The notes: generated by a model not told the origin, from the sequence alone. Positions 1 through 9,263 are shown, counted from the stretch's first letter. The stretch: DNA of 40,735 nt from Bacteroidota bacterium (GCA_030698405.1 JAUYMU010000011.1:1-40735); one strand, 5' to 3'. A program made the numbers and translations.

Positions 1-50
1 TTTTTTTGTAAATGAATTTGTTTTTTGAGTAAATCGAAATTGTGAAGGTG

Positions 51-288
51 GTGGTCGTTCCATGTTTTGGTTTTTAGTGTGATTAGTGAATGAATAAACA
101 TATAGTGAAGATTACAGATACCACCCAAAGGTTGCGTTGGCGACTTCATGTTTGGTAACATAAATATATTTAAGAAGTGCTGGCTTTTATCATGATATTA
201 CTGTATTAACTATTACCGAAAAGTGGCCATAAAAAAACAGGGCTTCACCTTGGCGTGGAACCCTGATTGATGATTTATTGCTTTTGGC
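51..288. repeat. Long direct repeat, copy 1 (downstream of the C10 protease gene)
   Basis: This stretch is repeated at 3031-3270 with near-constant offset (about 2980-2982) and roughly 80-85% identity by eye. It starts in the shared GTGGTCGTTCCATG segment and ends in the shared TTGCTTTTGGC segment. Both copies hold the same minus-strand terminator and a near-identical AT-rich block (TAACATAAATATATTTAAGA). The two copies bracket the lipoprotein and C10 protease genes, so the unit looks like intergenic DNA duplicated together with a gene cassette. I see no gene inside it. Confidence 0.85.
231..265 (-). terminator. Rho-independent terminator of the C10 protease gene
   Basis: Read on the minus strand, an 11-bp stem (CAGGGTTCCAC with GTGAAGCCCTG, one mismatch and one G-U pair) is followed by seven T residues. 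It lies 30 bases past the stop codon of the C10 protease gene and is duplicated at 3213-3247. Confidence 0.85.
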
Positions 289-294
289 TTACTA

Positions 295-2426
295 TTAATG
301 TTGTACCACCAGTTTACCGCTGATTATTTCTTTACCTAAATTTACCCTGACAATGTAAACACCGTCTTTCCAGCTTGAGGTATTTATTTTGAAATTGCTT
401 TTTTTAGCCTTATCCGTTTTTAATTTCAAAATTTGTAGTTGATCATAAATTTCAACATCCCAGGCCAAATCTGCTTGTATGCCCGAATCATCCAGCACTT
501 CAAGAGTCGTTTCATCAATTGCCGGGTTTGGTGTGAAACTAAGATTGTAACAGTAATAAGCCTGAGCAAAATCTCCCGTTATTAAAGATGATTCATCTCC
601 GCAACAGTTAATTGCATTTACCCATACAGCCCCGGAAGGATCTGAATTTGTGTTAAATTTAATCCAATTTTCGTTCGCATCCAGTTGTGTCCACCAGGAA
701 GGAATTTGCCAGGTATAGCTGGTGGTTTCGCACTCCCCATTGTTAATTACGTAAAGGTTATAAGTTGTATTAGAACAAAGAATATCAAGACCATATTCGG
801 TAGTAATCAATCGACCTTCTAAATCCCATACTTCGAATGAAAAATCATTGTTATTAATTCCGGTTCGTACTTGCATATCGGGTAAAGTAATAGTATCGCA
901 GCAAACGATAATCTGTGCTCCAATCCTCCCATCGCTATTGCTATAATCCGCTGTAAATGTGCAAGGATTTGAGCCCTGAGGAGAGACACGGGTAAGAAGA
1001 TTATAACTTTGATCCCAGATGATTGTTGCCCCGGTTGGCAAATTGTTTATCGAATAAGTAGATCCGGAAGAGCAGACAATGGAGGGGCCGAAAATTGGTC
1101 CACAATTGATGGTCACCAATGCTGTTGAAAAGGGAGAATAAATTTCGCATCGATTATTGTAGGCTCTTACACTAACAGTAGTTGGACAATTTGAAAATAA
1201 TGTTGCAGTAGTGCCATTCCCAGTAATAGATCCTAAACTTGTACTCCATTCATAACTTGTTGCACCAAATGCCTGAGGTATTGTTATTGTATATCCGTTT
1301 GGATCAAATATAAATGATTGTGCAGTTATTTGAGGTGATGCAACTCCTGTTGTTTGTGTAGGCTCAATATTAAAAATCGCACTTTCATACTGATTAAAAG
1401 GCCCTAAATTATTAGGGTTAAAATCTCCCAAAGAATAGTAACCATTATAATAACCATCCCATCCCCAGTTGCAATGAACCTGACCATTACTATTGTAGCC
1501 ATCAATCACCCAGGAATGGCCACCTCCCAATAATGCGCTACCGCTATAAAGAAGAGGCCTTTCAGCGTCAATTTCATCTTCGAGCATCGATTGCCAGTAA
1601 TTTAAATGTGAGATTCTCCACTTGACATCAGCGCTTGAGCTAATTCCCCAATTTTCGACAAAACCATCTCTGGCCCGATCAGGTGTGAAGAAGATCCGCC
1701 TTGTGTATAATGTGTTTGGCAAGATACACCTGCATGAAAAATCAGCAACGCATTATCCGAATCTGAATAGCCTGGATCCATATTCTGCCAATTATAATAC
1801 GTTTCTCCAAAATTTGCCGAAGCGCCCGCATAATCAATGCCATCATATGAAACTGAGCCAGTTGGATTAATACGACAATTCCAATAATTTAATATTTGGG
1901 CCATTGCCATAGCTGTGCATCCGGCAGGATCTCCATTCGGACAAAACTGATTAAAGCCATTACCCTGTGCCCATGAAGTAAAGATCAATTGACTTCCAAT
2001 TGAATAACTTTTTAATTGAATACTGTCAGTCAATAAATCATTCCATTGCGCTTCAATTTTCTTTGTTGCCAAAGACTTGTTCTCTTTCATTTCTGAAATA
2101 GAATACTGGTACTTCTCAATCAAATAAAGTAACCCGGGAGGCATAATTTCCGGATTGTATTCTGCATTCTCACATTGTCCAAGAATTGGTGGTGCGGAAT
2201 TGTCAGCAGAAATGATTACAAAGCCCTTTGGAGAGAAGGTTACAATGTATATTAAAGTATCATTGTTTTTCACTAATGGAATTATGTTTGGATCTCCTTT
2301 CATTACCCAGTTATTTTTAATAAGCATTTTCTTGGCGACTTTTATGGCTGTTTTTTTGTCCACTCTTTCCGCGAATGTTGGTATAACAATCAAAAGAGTG
2401 AGTAAATAAATAAGTAAGTTTTTCAT
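295..2426 (-). pseudogene. C10 family (streptopain-type) cysteine protease with T9SS sorting domain, split by a frameshift
   Basis: Two overlapping frames together make one exported protease. The first (from 2426) carries a signal peptide, a propeptide-like region and the catalytic cysteine motif GCTAMAMAQILNYW. The second (to 295) carries the catalytic histidine in GGGHSWVIDGY and the NWGWDG segment, then beta-rich Ig/PKD-like repeats. It ends in a type IX secretion C-terminal domain (FTPNPAIDETTLEV through GVYIVRVN to KLVV). The frames meet near 1684-1700: the upstream frame reads GGSSS and the downstream frame resumes TPDRARDGF, which one missing base explains. Neither part has any other lesion, so the break is recent or a sequencing error. 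The intact product would be about 710 aa, secreted and probably cell-surface attached. It starts 7 bases after the lipoprotein gene and shares its transcript. Confidence 0.88.
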
Positions 2427-2433
2427 ATCAATT

Positions 2434-2955
2434 TCATTTCAAGCGTTTAAAATATTTCTCTAACTCCCCATCTCTGATAATTTGATTAATTTTTGCAGTA
2501 TCCTTTAATTCAAATCTTCGGGGATGATAATCATCATGGTAAAATTCAATATACGGATTTTCGTCAATCACTCTTTTAAAGACAGAATCCCTTGGGAAGC
2601 TTGCTGATAATCCCAAACTGTCGTTATATTTGACCATCTCAGTAAATGTTATGTTCGTAAAATAATCATCTACTGAGTTTTCAGCGCTCAAAATATATCC
2701 ACTAATCAGAATTTTACGACCCATATAAATCGTATCTGTATCCAAATTTCCTATCCTGGCATCATTTGCTCGATAAGTTGTAGGCGCATTTTTTTTCCCC
2801 CAAGTGTTGACATATAAAAAGTAGTCGCCTTTTGTTTTGTATATATTAAGCCCTGGTGTAGTTACTTCTTCCTTTTTAATACACGAAGAATCAATCATGA
2901 GTAGGAATAACATCAATACAATTGACACTTTTTGAAGGTTTTCTAAAGTTTTCAT
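2434..2955 (-). CDS. Small lipoprotein upstream of the C10 protease; possible protease inhibitor
   Basis: This 173-aa protein has an N-terminal hydrophobic stretch ending in a lipobox-like LMIDSSC, so it is probably a lipoprotein anchored at Cys25. The rest is soluble and polar, with no motif I recognise. Its stop codon lies 7 bases before the C10 protease start, so the two are almost certainly cotranscribed. In other Bacteroidota and in Streptococcus, C10 proteases are often encoded next to a small inhibitor, some of them lipoproteins, so an inhibitor or chaperone role is a reasonable inference. I see no sequence evidence for it beyond position, size and localisation. The start is an ATG with no competing upstream start. 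Confidence 0.75.
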   Translation of the reverse strand: MKTLENLQKVSIVLMLFLLMIDSSCIKKEEVTTPGLNIYKTKGDYFLYVNTWGKKNAPTTYRANDARIGNLDTDTIYMGRKILISGYILSAENSVDDYFTNITFTEMVKYNDSLGLSASFPRDSVFKRVIDENPYIEFYHDDYHPRRFELKDTAKINQIIRDGELEKYFKRLK

Positions 2956-3030
2956 AATATATTAATTTGAAAGTTTTTAAAATATATTTTAAAAAAGATG
3001 GTGCAAAATTGACAAATGAATGTCAGGGAG

Positions 3031-3270
3031 GTGGTCGTTCCATGTTGTTGGTTTTTTAAAGGATGGTTGAAGTTAATAAACATATAGGCAAGATTTCCTA
3101 AACCACTAAAAGGTTGCGTTGGGAACTTCATGTTTGGTAACATAAATATATTTAAGAAGTACGGGCTTTTATCATGTTATTATCGCGTTAACTGTTGCCG
3201 AAAAGTGGCCATAAAAAAACAGGGCTTCACCTTGGTGTGAAACCCTGTTTGATGATTTATTGCTTTTGGC
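3031..3270. repeat. Long direct repeat, copy 2 (upstream of the lipoprotein/C10 cassette)
   Basis: This is the second copy of the 51-288 repeat. Here it sits between nifJ and the lipoprotein gene, both on the minus strand. It carries a terminator even though nifJ already has its own at 3273-3304, so the terminator is probably left over from a former C10 gene. Short minus-strand ORFs in it are not convincing. The leader and promoter of the lipoprotein gene must lie in or just after it, but I see no clear -7 box. Confidence 0.85.
3213..3247 (-). terminator. Terminator inside repeat copy 2
   Basis: On the minus strand, an 11-bp stem (CAGGGTTTCAC with GTGAAGCCCTG, one G-U pair) is followed by seven T residues. 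It is the counterpart of 231-265. Compared with copy 1 the stem is better paired, so it is under some constraint or is the less diverged copy. Confidence 0.8.
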
Positions 3271-3272
3271 AT

Positions 3273-3304
3273 AAAAAAACTCCGAAGTAAAATTACTCCG
3301 GAGT
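3273..3304 (-). terminator. Rho-independent terminator of nifJ
   Basis: On the minus strand, a 12-bp stem (ACTCCGGAGTAA with TTACTTCGGAGT, one G-U pair) and a two-base loop are followed by seven T residues. It lies about 90 bases past the nifJ stop codon. Confidence 0.88.
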
Positions 3305-3390
3305 TTTCAATTGTTGCTTGTTAAAATGATCAAGTCACAAAAGGATTGCAAAGCTTTCTTCTTTTGCCTTGACTTTATTGGGATTGGTTT

Positions 3391-6300
3391 TTATTCTGCT
3401 TTCGCGTAATCCATCGAGGCCATTCTCTTGTAACCGTTGTATCTCCATTTTGCATTTTCTTCGGCAGCTTTGAATAGTTCGTCGGCCACTTCAGGGAATG
3501 CTTTTTTGAGTGAGCTGTAACGTGCCTCGCCAAGCAGGAATGATTGGAATTTCGTCCAGTCCGGGGCATTTGAGTCCAGAACGAATGGATTCTTTCCTTC
3601 TTCTTCGAGCATCGGATTGTGGCGGTATAAGCTCCAGTATCCACATTCTACTGCTATTTTTTCTTCGTTCTGTGTGCGGCCCATCGATTGTTTCAATCCG
3701 TGGCTGATACATGGCGAATATGCAATGATGAGTGATGGTCCCGGATAAGCTTCGGCTTCGCGGATTACTTTCAGGTACTGAGCCTGATTGGCGCCCATTG
3801 AAACTTGTGCGACATATACGTATCCATAAGACATGGCCATTACACCAAGGTCTTTTTTGCGGATGCGTTTTCCTGAAGCGGCGAATTTAGCTACTGCACC
3901 AACCGGAGTTGATTTCGAGGCCTGACCGCCAGTGTTTGAGTAAACTTCGGTATCCATTACCAGAACGTTTACATCAGCGCCTGAAGCCAAAACATGGTCC
4001 AAACCACCGTAGCCAATATCATAAGCCCAACCGTCTCCACCGAAGATCCATTGCGATTTTTTAACCAGGTATTGTTTCAATCCCATGATTTCTTTCGCAT
4101 ATCCGGCAGTACTTCCAGCCAAAACTTCTTTAACCTTTGCCGAAACTTCTTCGGTTGTTGCACCATTGAGTTTGTTTTCGATCCAGGCGGTGAATGCTTC
4201 TTTTTCTGTATCAGTTGCACCATCGGCCATTGCTGTTTTCATGATCGATTCGATGCGGTCGCGTTGTGCGGCAACACCTTCAGCCATACCGAATCCGTAT
4301 TCAGCATTGTCTTCGAACAATGAGTTGGCCCATGCAATACCCTTTTCGCTTTCCTTGTGTTTGCAATATGGAGTTGAAGGAGCCGATCCACCGTAGATTG
4401 ACGAACAACCTGTAGCATTCGAAACCATCATGCGTTCGCCATACAATTGCGAAATAAGTTTGATGTATGGAGTTTCACCACAACCGGCACAAGCTCCTGA
4501 GAACTCGAACAATGGCTGAGCGAACTGTGAGTTTTTAACCGATTTGCTTTTATCAACTACTTTTTCTTTGTAGCTAACTTTTGAATCGAAATGGTTCCAA
4601 CGTGAAATTTCAGCTTCCTGTGTTCCCAGTGGTTTCATTTCCAAAGCTTTGGTTTTCGATGGACAAACATCGGCACAGTTACCGCAACCGGTACAATCCA
4701 AAACACTTACCTGAATACGGAAATTCAGATTCGGAAATTGTTTGTTAGGTACAGCCTGAAGCGATTTTGTTCCATCGGGCAATGTGCCCATTTCTTCTTC
4801 GTTAATCAGGAACGGACGGATGGCAGCGTGAGGACAAACGTAAGCACATTGGTTACACTGGATACAGTTTTCAGCCTGCCATTCAGGAACGTTTACGGCA
4901 ATACCACGTTTTTCGTAAGCAGCCGTTCCTGATTGGAATGTTCCATCTTCTGAACCCAGGAAAGTACTAACCGGAAGGTCATCTCCTTTCTGGGCGTTTA
5001 TCACATCAACAATGTTTTTGATGTAATCCGGACGATCAGCATCTTCATTGTCATTCGTTACAACAAGGTTTTTCCAATCAGCGGGTACTTCAATTTTCAC
5101 CACATTGTTTCCACCGGCTTCAACAGCTGCGTTGTTCATGGTGACAACTTTTTCGCCCATTTTGCCATACGATTTCACGATGGCTTTTTTCATCTCGTAA
5201 ACAGCCGTTTCGAAAGGAATTACTTCAGTAATTTTGAAGAAGGCCGACTGCATGATGGTATTGGTGCGGTTTCCAAGGCCAATTTCTTCGCCAAGTTTTG
5301 TTCCGTTGATGATGTAAAATTTGATTTCGTTATCGGCCAGGTATTTTTTCATGCCGTTTGGAAGTCTTTTAACTGTTTCTTCCTCGTCCCAGATGGAATT
5401 GAGCAGGAAAGAACCGCCTTTTTTCAAACCTTTTAACACATCGTAAAGATGAAGGTAGGCAGGAACATGACAGGCCACAAAGTCGGGTGAGTTTACCAGA
5501 TAGGTTGACCGGATGGGCACATCGCCGAAACGAAGGTGTGAAGACGTAAATCCGCCTGATTTTTTTGAATCGTATGCAAAATAAGCCTGACAATATTTAT
5601 CCGTTGCTTCACCAATAATTTTGATGGAGTTTTTATTGGCGCCAACAGTTCCGTCGGAACCCAAACCATAGAATTTGGCTTCATAAGTTCCGGCTGGAGC
5701 AACATTTACTTCAGCTTTTAATGGAAGCGATTTGAAAGTGACATCATCAACAATACCAATGGTAAATTGATTTTTAGGTTCGTTCAGTTCAAGGTTTTCA
5801 TAAACTCCAAGAATCTGAGCAGGAGTGGTGTCTTTTGAACCCAGTCCGAAACGGCCTCCAACAATAAGAGGGGCATTTTCTTTTCCATAGAAAAGTTCGC
5901 AAACATCGAGGTACATTGGTTCGCCATTTGCTCCTGGCTCTTTACTGCGGTCGAGTACTGCAATACGTTTTACCGATTTTGGCAATACGTTCATGAAATA
6001 TTTTGCAGAGAACGGACGATATAAATGCACCACAAGTAAACCAACTTTTTTACCCTGAAGTGCAAGGTAATCGATAGTTTCGCGAATGGTTTCGGTAACC
6101 GAACCCATGGCAATAATGATGTTTTCAGCATCTTCGGCACCATAATAAGTAAATGGGTGGTATTCGCGTCCGGTTAGTTTGGTGATTTCCTGCATGTAAC
6201 CTTCAACAATATCAGGAACAGCATCGTAAAAACGGTTCGAAGCTTCTTTTGCCTGAAAGAAAATGTCTGGATTTTGAGCTGTTCCGCGTGTTACAGGATG

Positions 6301-6939
6301 TTCAGGATTAATTGCTTTGTCCCTGAATTCCTGAATCAGGTTCATGTCAACGAGCGGAAGCATATCTTCTTTTGAAATTACTTCGATTTTCTGAATTTCG
6401 TGTGAAGTTCGGAAACCGTCGAAGAACGCCATGAATGGAATTCTCGATTTTAATGTTGCAAGGTGTGCAACTCCGGCAAGGTCCATTTCTTCCTGAACCG
6501 ATCCGGCAGCCAGCATGGCGAAACCAGTTTGGCGTGCTGAGTAAACGTCGCTGTGGTCGCCGAAAATTGATAATGCGTGTCCAGCCAAAGCACGTGCACT
6601 GATATGAAATACGCATGGAAGTAACTCTCCTGCAATTTTGTACATGTTTGGGATCATCAGCAACAAGCCCTGTGAAGCAGTGTAAGTTGTTGTCAATGCA
6701 CCCGACTGCAAAGCTCCGTGAACGGCGCCTGCGGCACCACCTTCGCTCTGCATTTCGGCCAGGCGAACAGGTTGGCCAAACAGGTTGGTTTTACCTTTAG
6801 CTGCCCATTCATCAACATATTCGGCCATGGTTGACGATGGCGTAATTGGGTAGATACAAGCTACCTCGCTAAACATGTAACTAATATGCGCTGCGGCATA
6901 GTTTCCGTCACACGTAATGAACTTTTTTTTATTTGCCAT
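3391..6939 (-). CDS. nifJ: Pyruvate:ferredoxin (flavodoxin) oxidoreductase, single-chain
   Basis: This 1182-aa protein is a full-length homodimeric-type PFOR, which converts pyruvate and CoA to acetyl-CoA, CO2 and reduced ferredoxin in the cytoplasm. Visible landmarks, in order, are the N-terminal pyrimidine-binding segment with YPITPSSTMAEY (near residue 30) and the central CoA/transketolase-C region. Two 4Fe-4S motifs follow, CIQCNQCAYVCP (about 692) and CTGCGNCADVCP (about 748). Last comes the C-terminal TPP domain with CAGCGETP (about 815) and GDGWAYDIGYGG followed by NTGGQASKSTP (about 965-1010). All cofactor-binding cysteines expected for the family are present. The enzyme is oxygen-sensitive in most bacteria, which suggests anaerobic metabolism. 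It seems to be monocistronic: a terminator follows it and a 123-base gap with a 10-bp tandem repeat precedes it. Confidence 0.98.
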   Translation of the reverse strand: MANKKKFITCDGNYAAAHISYMFSEVACIYPITPSSTMAEYVDEWAAKGKTNLFGQPVRLAEMQSEGGAAGAVHGALQSGALTTTYTASQGLLLMIPNMYKIAGELLPCVFHISARALAGHALSIFGDHSDVYSARQTGFAMLAAGSVQEEMDLAGVAHLATLKSRIPFMAFFDGFRTSHEIQKIEVISKEDMLPLVDMNLIQEFRDKAINPEHPVTRGTAQNPDIFFQAKEASNRFYDAVPDIVEGYMQEITKLTGREYHPFTYYGAEDAENIIIAMGSVTETIRETIDYLALQGKKVGLLVVHLYRPFSAKYFMNVLPKSVKRIAVLDRSKEPGANGEPMYLDVCELFYGKENAPLIVGGRFGLGSKDTTPAQILGVYENLELNEPKNQFTIGIVDDVTFKSLPLKAEVNVAPAGTYEAKFYGLGSDGTVGANKNSIKIIGEATDKYCQAYFAYDSKKSGGFTSSHLRFGDVPIRSTYLVNSPDFVACHVPAYLHLYDVLKGLKKGGSFLLNSIWDEEETVKRLPNGMKKYLADNEIKFYIINGTKLGEEIGLGNRTNTIMQSAFFKITEVIPFETAVYEMKKAIVKSYGKMGEKVVTMNNAAVEAGGNNVVKIEVPADWKNLVVTNDNEDADRPDYIKNIVDVINAQKGDDLPVSTFLGSEDGTFQSGTAAYEKRGIAVNVPEWQAENCIQCNQCAYVCPHAAIRPFLINEEEMGTLPDGTKSLQAVPNKQFPNLNFRIQVSVLDCTGCGNCADVCPSKTKALEMKPLGTQEAEISRWNHFDSKVSYKEKVVDKSKSVKNSQFAQPLFEFSGACAGCGETPYIKLISQLYGERMMVSNATGCSSIYGGSAPSTPYCKHKESEKGIAWANSLFEDNAEYGFGMAEGVAAQRDRIESIMKTAMADGATDTEKEAFTAWIENKLNGATTEEVSAKVKEVLAGSTAGYAKEIMGLKQYLVKKSQWIFGGDGWAYDIGYGGLDHVLASGADVNVLVMDTEVYSNTGGQASKSTPVGAVAKFAASGKRIRKKDLGVMAMSYGYVYVAQVSMGANQAQYLKVIREAEAYPGPSLIIAYSPCISHGLKQSMGRTQNEEKIAVECGYWSLYRHNPMLEEEGKNPFVLDSNAPDWTKFQSFLLGEARYSSLKKAFPEVADELFKAAEENAKWRYNGYKRMASMDYAKAE

Positions 6940-6970
6940 TTTTGTAATGTTTAAATTATTCTTGATTTAA

Positions 6971-7040
6971 ATTTTCAATCTTTTTCAATCCATTTCAATC
7001 TTTCTCAATCTTTCTCAATCCTTCTCAATCCTTCTCAATT
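6971..7040. repeat. 10-bp tandem repeat, seven units, upstream of nifJ
   Basis: Seven consecutive decamers vary only at their first few bases and share a TCAATC core (minus strand GATTGAGAAN). The last unit ends TCAATT. The array fills most of the 123-base gap between the AAA ATPase stop codon and the nifJ ATG, beginning 32 bases upstream of the ATG. The period is about one DNA helical turn. It could be a phased set of protein sites or a slippage-prone spacer in the nifJ leader or promoter. Confidence 0.9.
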
Positions 7041-7062
7041 TCGGGGAGGTTAGGAGGGGCTT

Positions 7063-8241
7063 TCAGTAGAGAAACCCGAACAACCAAAGTGGAATAGTCC
7101 TTCCTGAACCAAGTTCGATCATATCTGCGGCTGCAAACGATTCATCGTCAATGGGAACTGTATATTTATTTCCCACTGAAAAATGAAATTGGTCGTCAAC
7201 TTTAAAATCAGCCTTTCCGGAACTTTTTACCTGATGTTGATATCCCAACTGGTTATAGAAAAATGTTTGTCTCAAAGTATTGTTGCTGATATTGGCCGGA
7301 TCAATGGCATACATCAGATTTGTGTTGTGCAGAAAGACCAAATCCGGTTTTTTAATCTCATCCTCATTGCCGTTTGAGAATAAAAGGTTGATGATCCGTG
7401 CATTTTTCAGATACCGAAGGTAATTCATGATGGTTGCCCGCGACGTTTGTACATCGGCGCTAAGCTTACTCACATTGGGTGAAAAAGGTGTTTGGCTGGC
7501 GATGATCTGTAATAACTTACGTAGTTTCGGGAGGTATTGCAAATCAATCTGATTGAGATAGGTCACATCAATTTCCAATGCCAGATTAATGTGTTTTAAA
7601 AGCGTTTCATTGTAAAAGCCTCTGTTTTCGAAGAAATATGGATAAAAACCATCTTTCAGATAATCATTTAAAAAAGCCAGTGGTTTTATCTCTTTGGTAA
7701 TTTCCTGCGCAATTTTTACATGATCGGTCAGAATCTCCTGCAAAGTATATCTCCTGAAATTCAGGTTCGACTGGTGGTTCAGGTATTCGCGAAAAGAGAG
7801 ACCTTCGAGATGATAAATTTTGGCGATGTCCTGCAATTCACTGTTTCCCTCAATAACCCGCAAAACCGGAGAGGCTGAAAAAATGATTTGAAGTTGAGGA
7901 AAATTGTCGTAACAGCTTTTTAATTCTGAAGCCCAATCAGGGTATTTATGTATTTGGTCGAGAATCAGGGTTTTGCCGCCTGTTTTGTAGAATTCGTCAG
8001 CAAACGAAATGATTTTTCTTTTGGTAAAGTAAAAATTATTGAGGTTGACATACAGGCAGGTTTTGTCGTTCAAAAATTTTTCTTTCACAACATCAATCAG
8101 GAAGGCTGTTTTCCCCACACCCCGAAATCCTTTGATCCCGATAATCCTTTGGTTCCAGTCTATTTCATTCAGAAGTTCTCTTCTGATTGTTAAACGGGAT
8201 TGTTCCTGTAGAATGTTGTGAATGTTTACCAGATTTTGCAT
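7063..8241 (-). CDS. AAA family ATP-binding protein (AAA_14/DUF4143-type)
   Basis: This 392-aa protein has a Walker A motif GFRGVGKT (residues 38-45) and a Walker B-like segment TLILDQIHKYP (about 90-100). The C-terminal half has a winged-helix-like region (SKLSADVQTSRATIMNYLRYL) and a last part typical of DUF4143. Relatives are widespread in Bacteroidota and archaea and their biological role is mostly unknown. Walker B here has DQ where most members have DE, so hydrolysis could be altered. A TACTTTTG box lies 18 bases upstream of the ATG. It runs in the same direction as nifJ but is separated from it by the decamer array, and I see no functional link. Confidence 0.85.
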   Translation of the reverse strand: MQNLVNIHNILQEQSRLTIRRELLNEIDWNQRIIGIKGFRGVGKTAFLIDVVKEKFLNDKTCLYVNLNNFYFTKRKIISFADEFYKTGGKTLILDQIHKYPDWASELKSCYDNFPQLQIIFSASPVLRVIEGNSELQDIAKIYHLEGLSFREYLNHQSNLNFRRYTLQEILTDHVKIAQEITKEIKPLAFLNDYLKDGFYPYFFENRGFYNETLLKHINLALEIDVTYLNQIDLQYLPKLRKLLQIIASQTPFSPNVSKLSADVQTSRATIMNYLRYLKNARIINLLFSNGNEDEIKKPDLVFLHNTNLMYAIDPANISNNTLRQTFFYNQLGYQHQVKSSGKADFKVDDQFHFSVGNKYTVPIDDESFAAADMIELGSGRTIPLWLFGFLY

Positions 8242-8259
8242 TTTCAGAACTTAAAGCAA

Positions 8260-8267
8260 CAAAAGTA
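8260..8267 (-). promoter_or_regulatory. -7 box of the AAA ATPase gene
   Basis: On the minus strand this reads TACTTTTG, a perfect Bacteroidota -7 element (TAnnTTTG), 18 bases upstream of the ATG. No clear -33 TTG is seen at the usual spacing. Confidence 0.6.
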
Positions 8268-8365
8268 ATGATTCAAAATTGAAAGTTGCTATCCAGAGAT
8301 GTCAAAATGGGTTGAAATGTGTAATTTAGAATTGTTAAAAATAAGGAATCATTGTAATGTGCAAA

Positions 8366-8396
8366 TTTGGATGTTTATGGTTAAATCTTTACTTTG
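8366..8396 (+). promoter_or_regulatory. Promoter of the methyltransferase gene
   Basis: A TTTG (8366-8369), a 20-base spacer and TACTTTG (8390-8396) fit a Bacteroidota -33/-7 promoter with one base missing from the -7 spacing. Transcription would start near 8403. That would leave out the possible TTG start at 8394 and supports the ATG at 8457. Confidence 0.6.
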
Positions 8397-8456
8397 GTCA
8401 AAATTATTGAACAGTGCTTATTGCACATTTTTAATTTTCAAACAAAATACTTTAGA

Positions 8457-9263
8457 ATGAAGAAAGGACAGATATCCAATATTTTACGTCAGTTTGGATT
8501 AATTTATCTGACTGATTGGATCAGATATTATTTGGAGCGTTTCAAAAACCGTAAAATAAACAGGACATTCAAAAAGAATAATCCTCAGGTAAAACTTCCG
8601 CCAGATTACCTGATCTATGAATCGTTTCAAATTAATTATCAGAAATATTATACCGAAAGTATTGATACTTCGATGTGGGTTGCCAATCATTTCAGGAAAC
8701 ATACGGAATTAAAAGACAAAAAGATATTGGATTGGGGTTGTGGTCCAGGACGAATAATCCGCCATCTTCCGGCAGTTATCGGAAATGGTTGCGAATATTT
8801 CGGCACCGATTACAATGCGAAAACAATTGATTGGTGTACAAAAAACCTTCCGGATATAAGTTTTAATAAGAATTCACTAAAAGCTGATTTGCCCTATCCA
8901 AACGAATTTTTTGATATGATTTATGGTATTTCAATTTTTACCCATTTGTCGGAACAATTGCACCACGACTGGTACAATGAGTTGCTTCGTATTCTAAAAC
9001 CTGGTGGAATTATGTTCCTGACAACACAGGGAGATAATTTCAAGGTTAAATTAACCGAGTCGGAACTTGTACACTTCAATAACGGAGAATTGATAATTAG
9101 GGGAAAAGTAAAAGAAGGGCATCGAACTTATTCGGCATTTCATCCAACTGTTTTTATGGAAAAGCTTTTCTCCAATGTTGACATTCTGGAACACATTGAA
9201 ACCAAACCGGCAAAGCGGGAAGGATGGCTGCCACAGGATATCTGGATGATAAAGAAAAGGTAA
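8457..9263 (+). CDS. Class I SAM-dependent methyltransferase
   Basis: This 268-aa protein carries the SAM-binding motif ILDWGCGPGR (about residues 90-100) and an acidic strand end YFGTDYNAKTIDWC. It also has motif IV-like FFDMIYGISIFTHL and the common LLRILKPGGIMFLTT strand. The substrate cannot be read from the sequence; similar stand-alone proteins often modify small molecules, lipids or sugars. I start it at ATG 8457. An in-frame TTG at 8394 would add 21 residues but overlaps the promoter. A basic N-terminal 40 residues (YYLERFKNRKINRTFKK) precede the domain. The next gene follows after 32 bases with its own -7 box. Confidence 0.88.
   Translation: MKKGQISNILRQFGLIYLTDWIRYYLERFKNRKINRTFKKNNPQVKLPPDYLIYESFQINYQKYYTESIDTSMWVANHFRKHTELKDKKILDWGCGPGRIIRHLPAVIGNGCEYFGTDYNAKTIDWCTKNLPDISFNKNSLKADLPYPNEFFDMIYGISIFTHLSEQLHHDWYNELLRILKPGGIMFLTTQGDNFKVKLTESELVHFNNGELIIRGKVKEGHRTYSAFHPTVFMEKLFSNVDILEHIETKPAKREGWLPQDIWMIKKR

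Noticed and set aside
1684-1700. Programmed -1 frameshift joining the two halves of the C10 protease
   Set aside because: The site lacks a slippery heptamer and no downstream pseudoknot is obvious; C10 proteases are normally made from one frame.
2952-3143. 63-aa minus-strand ORF in repeat copy 2
   Set aside because: It lies in the repeated intergenic unit, is not kept as an ORF in copy 1 and has no recognisable features.
3994-6800. Several 60-110-aa ORFs opposite or in other frames of nifJ
   Set aside because: They are shadows of a high-confidence gene and show no domain or initiation signals.
6971-7040. Decamer array as a CRISPR-like array
   Set aside because: Units are contiguous 10-mers without spacers and there are no cas genes.
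8394-8456. TTG start of the methyltransferase
   Set aside because: It overlaps the -7 box of the likely promoter; ATG 8457 is the better choice.
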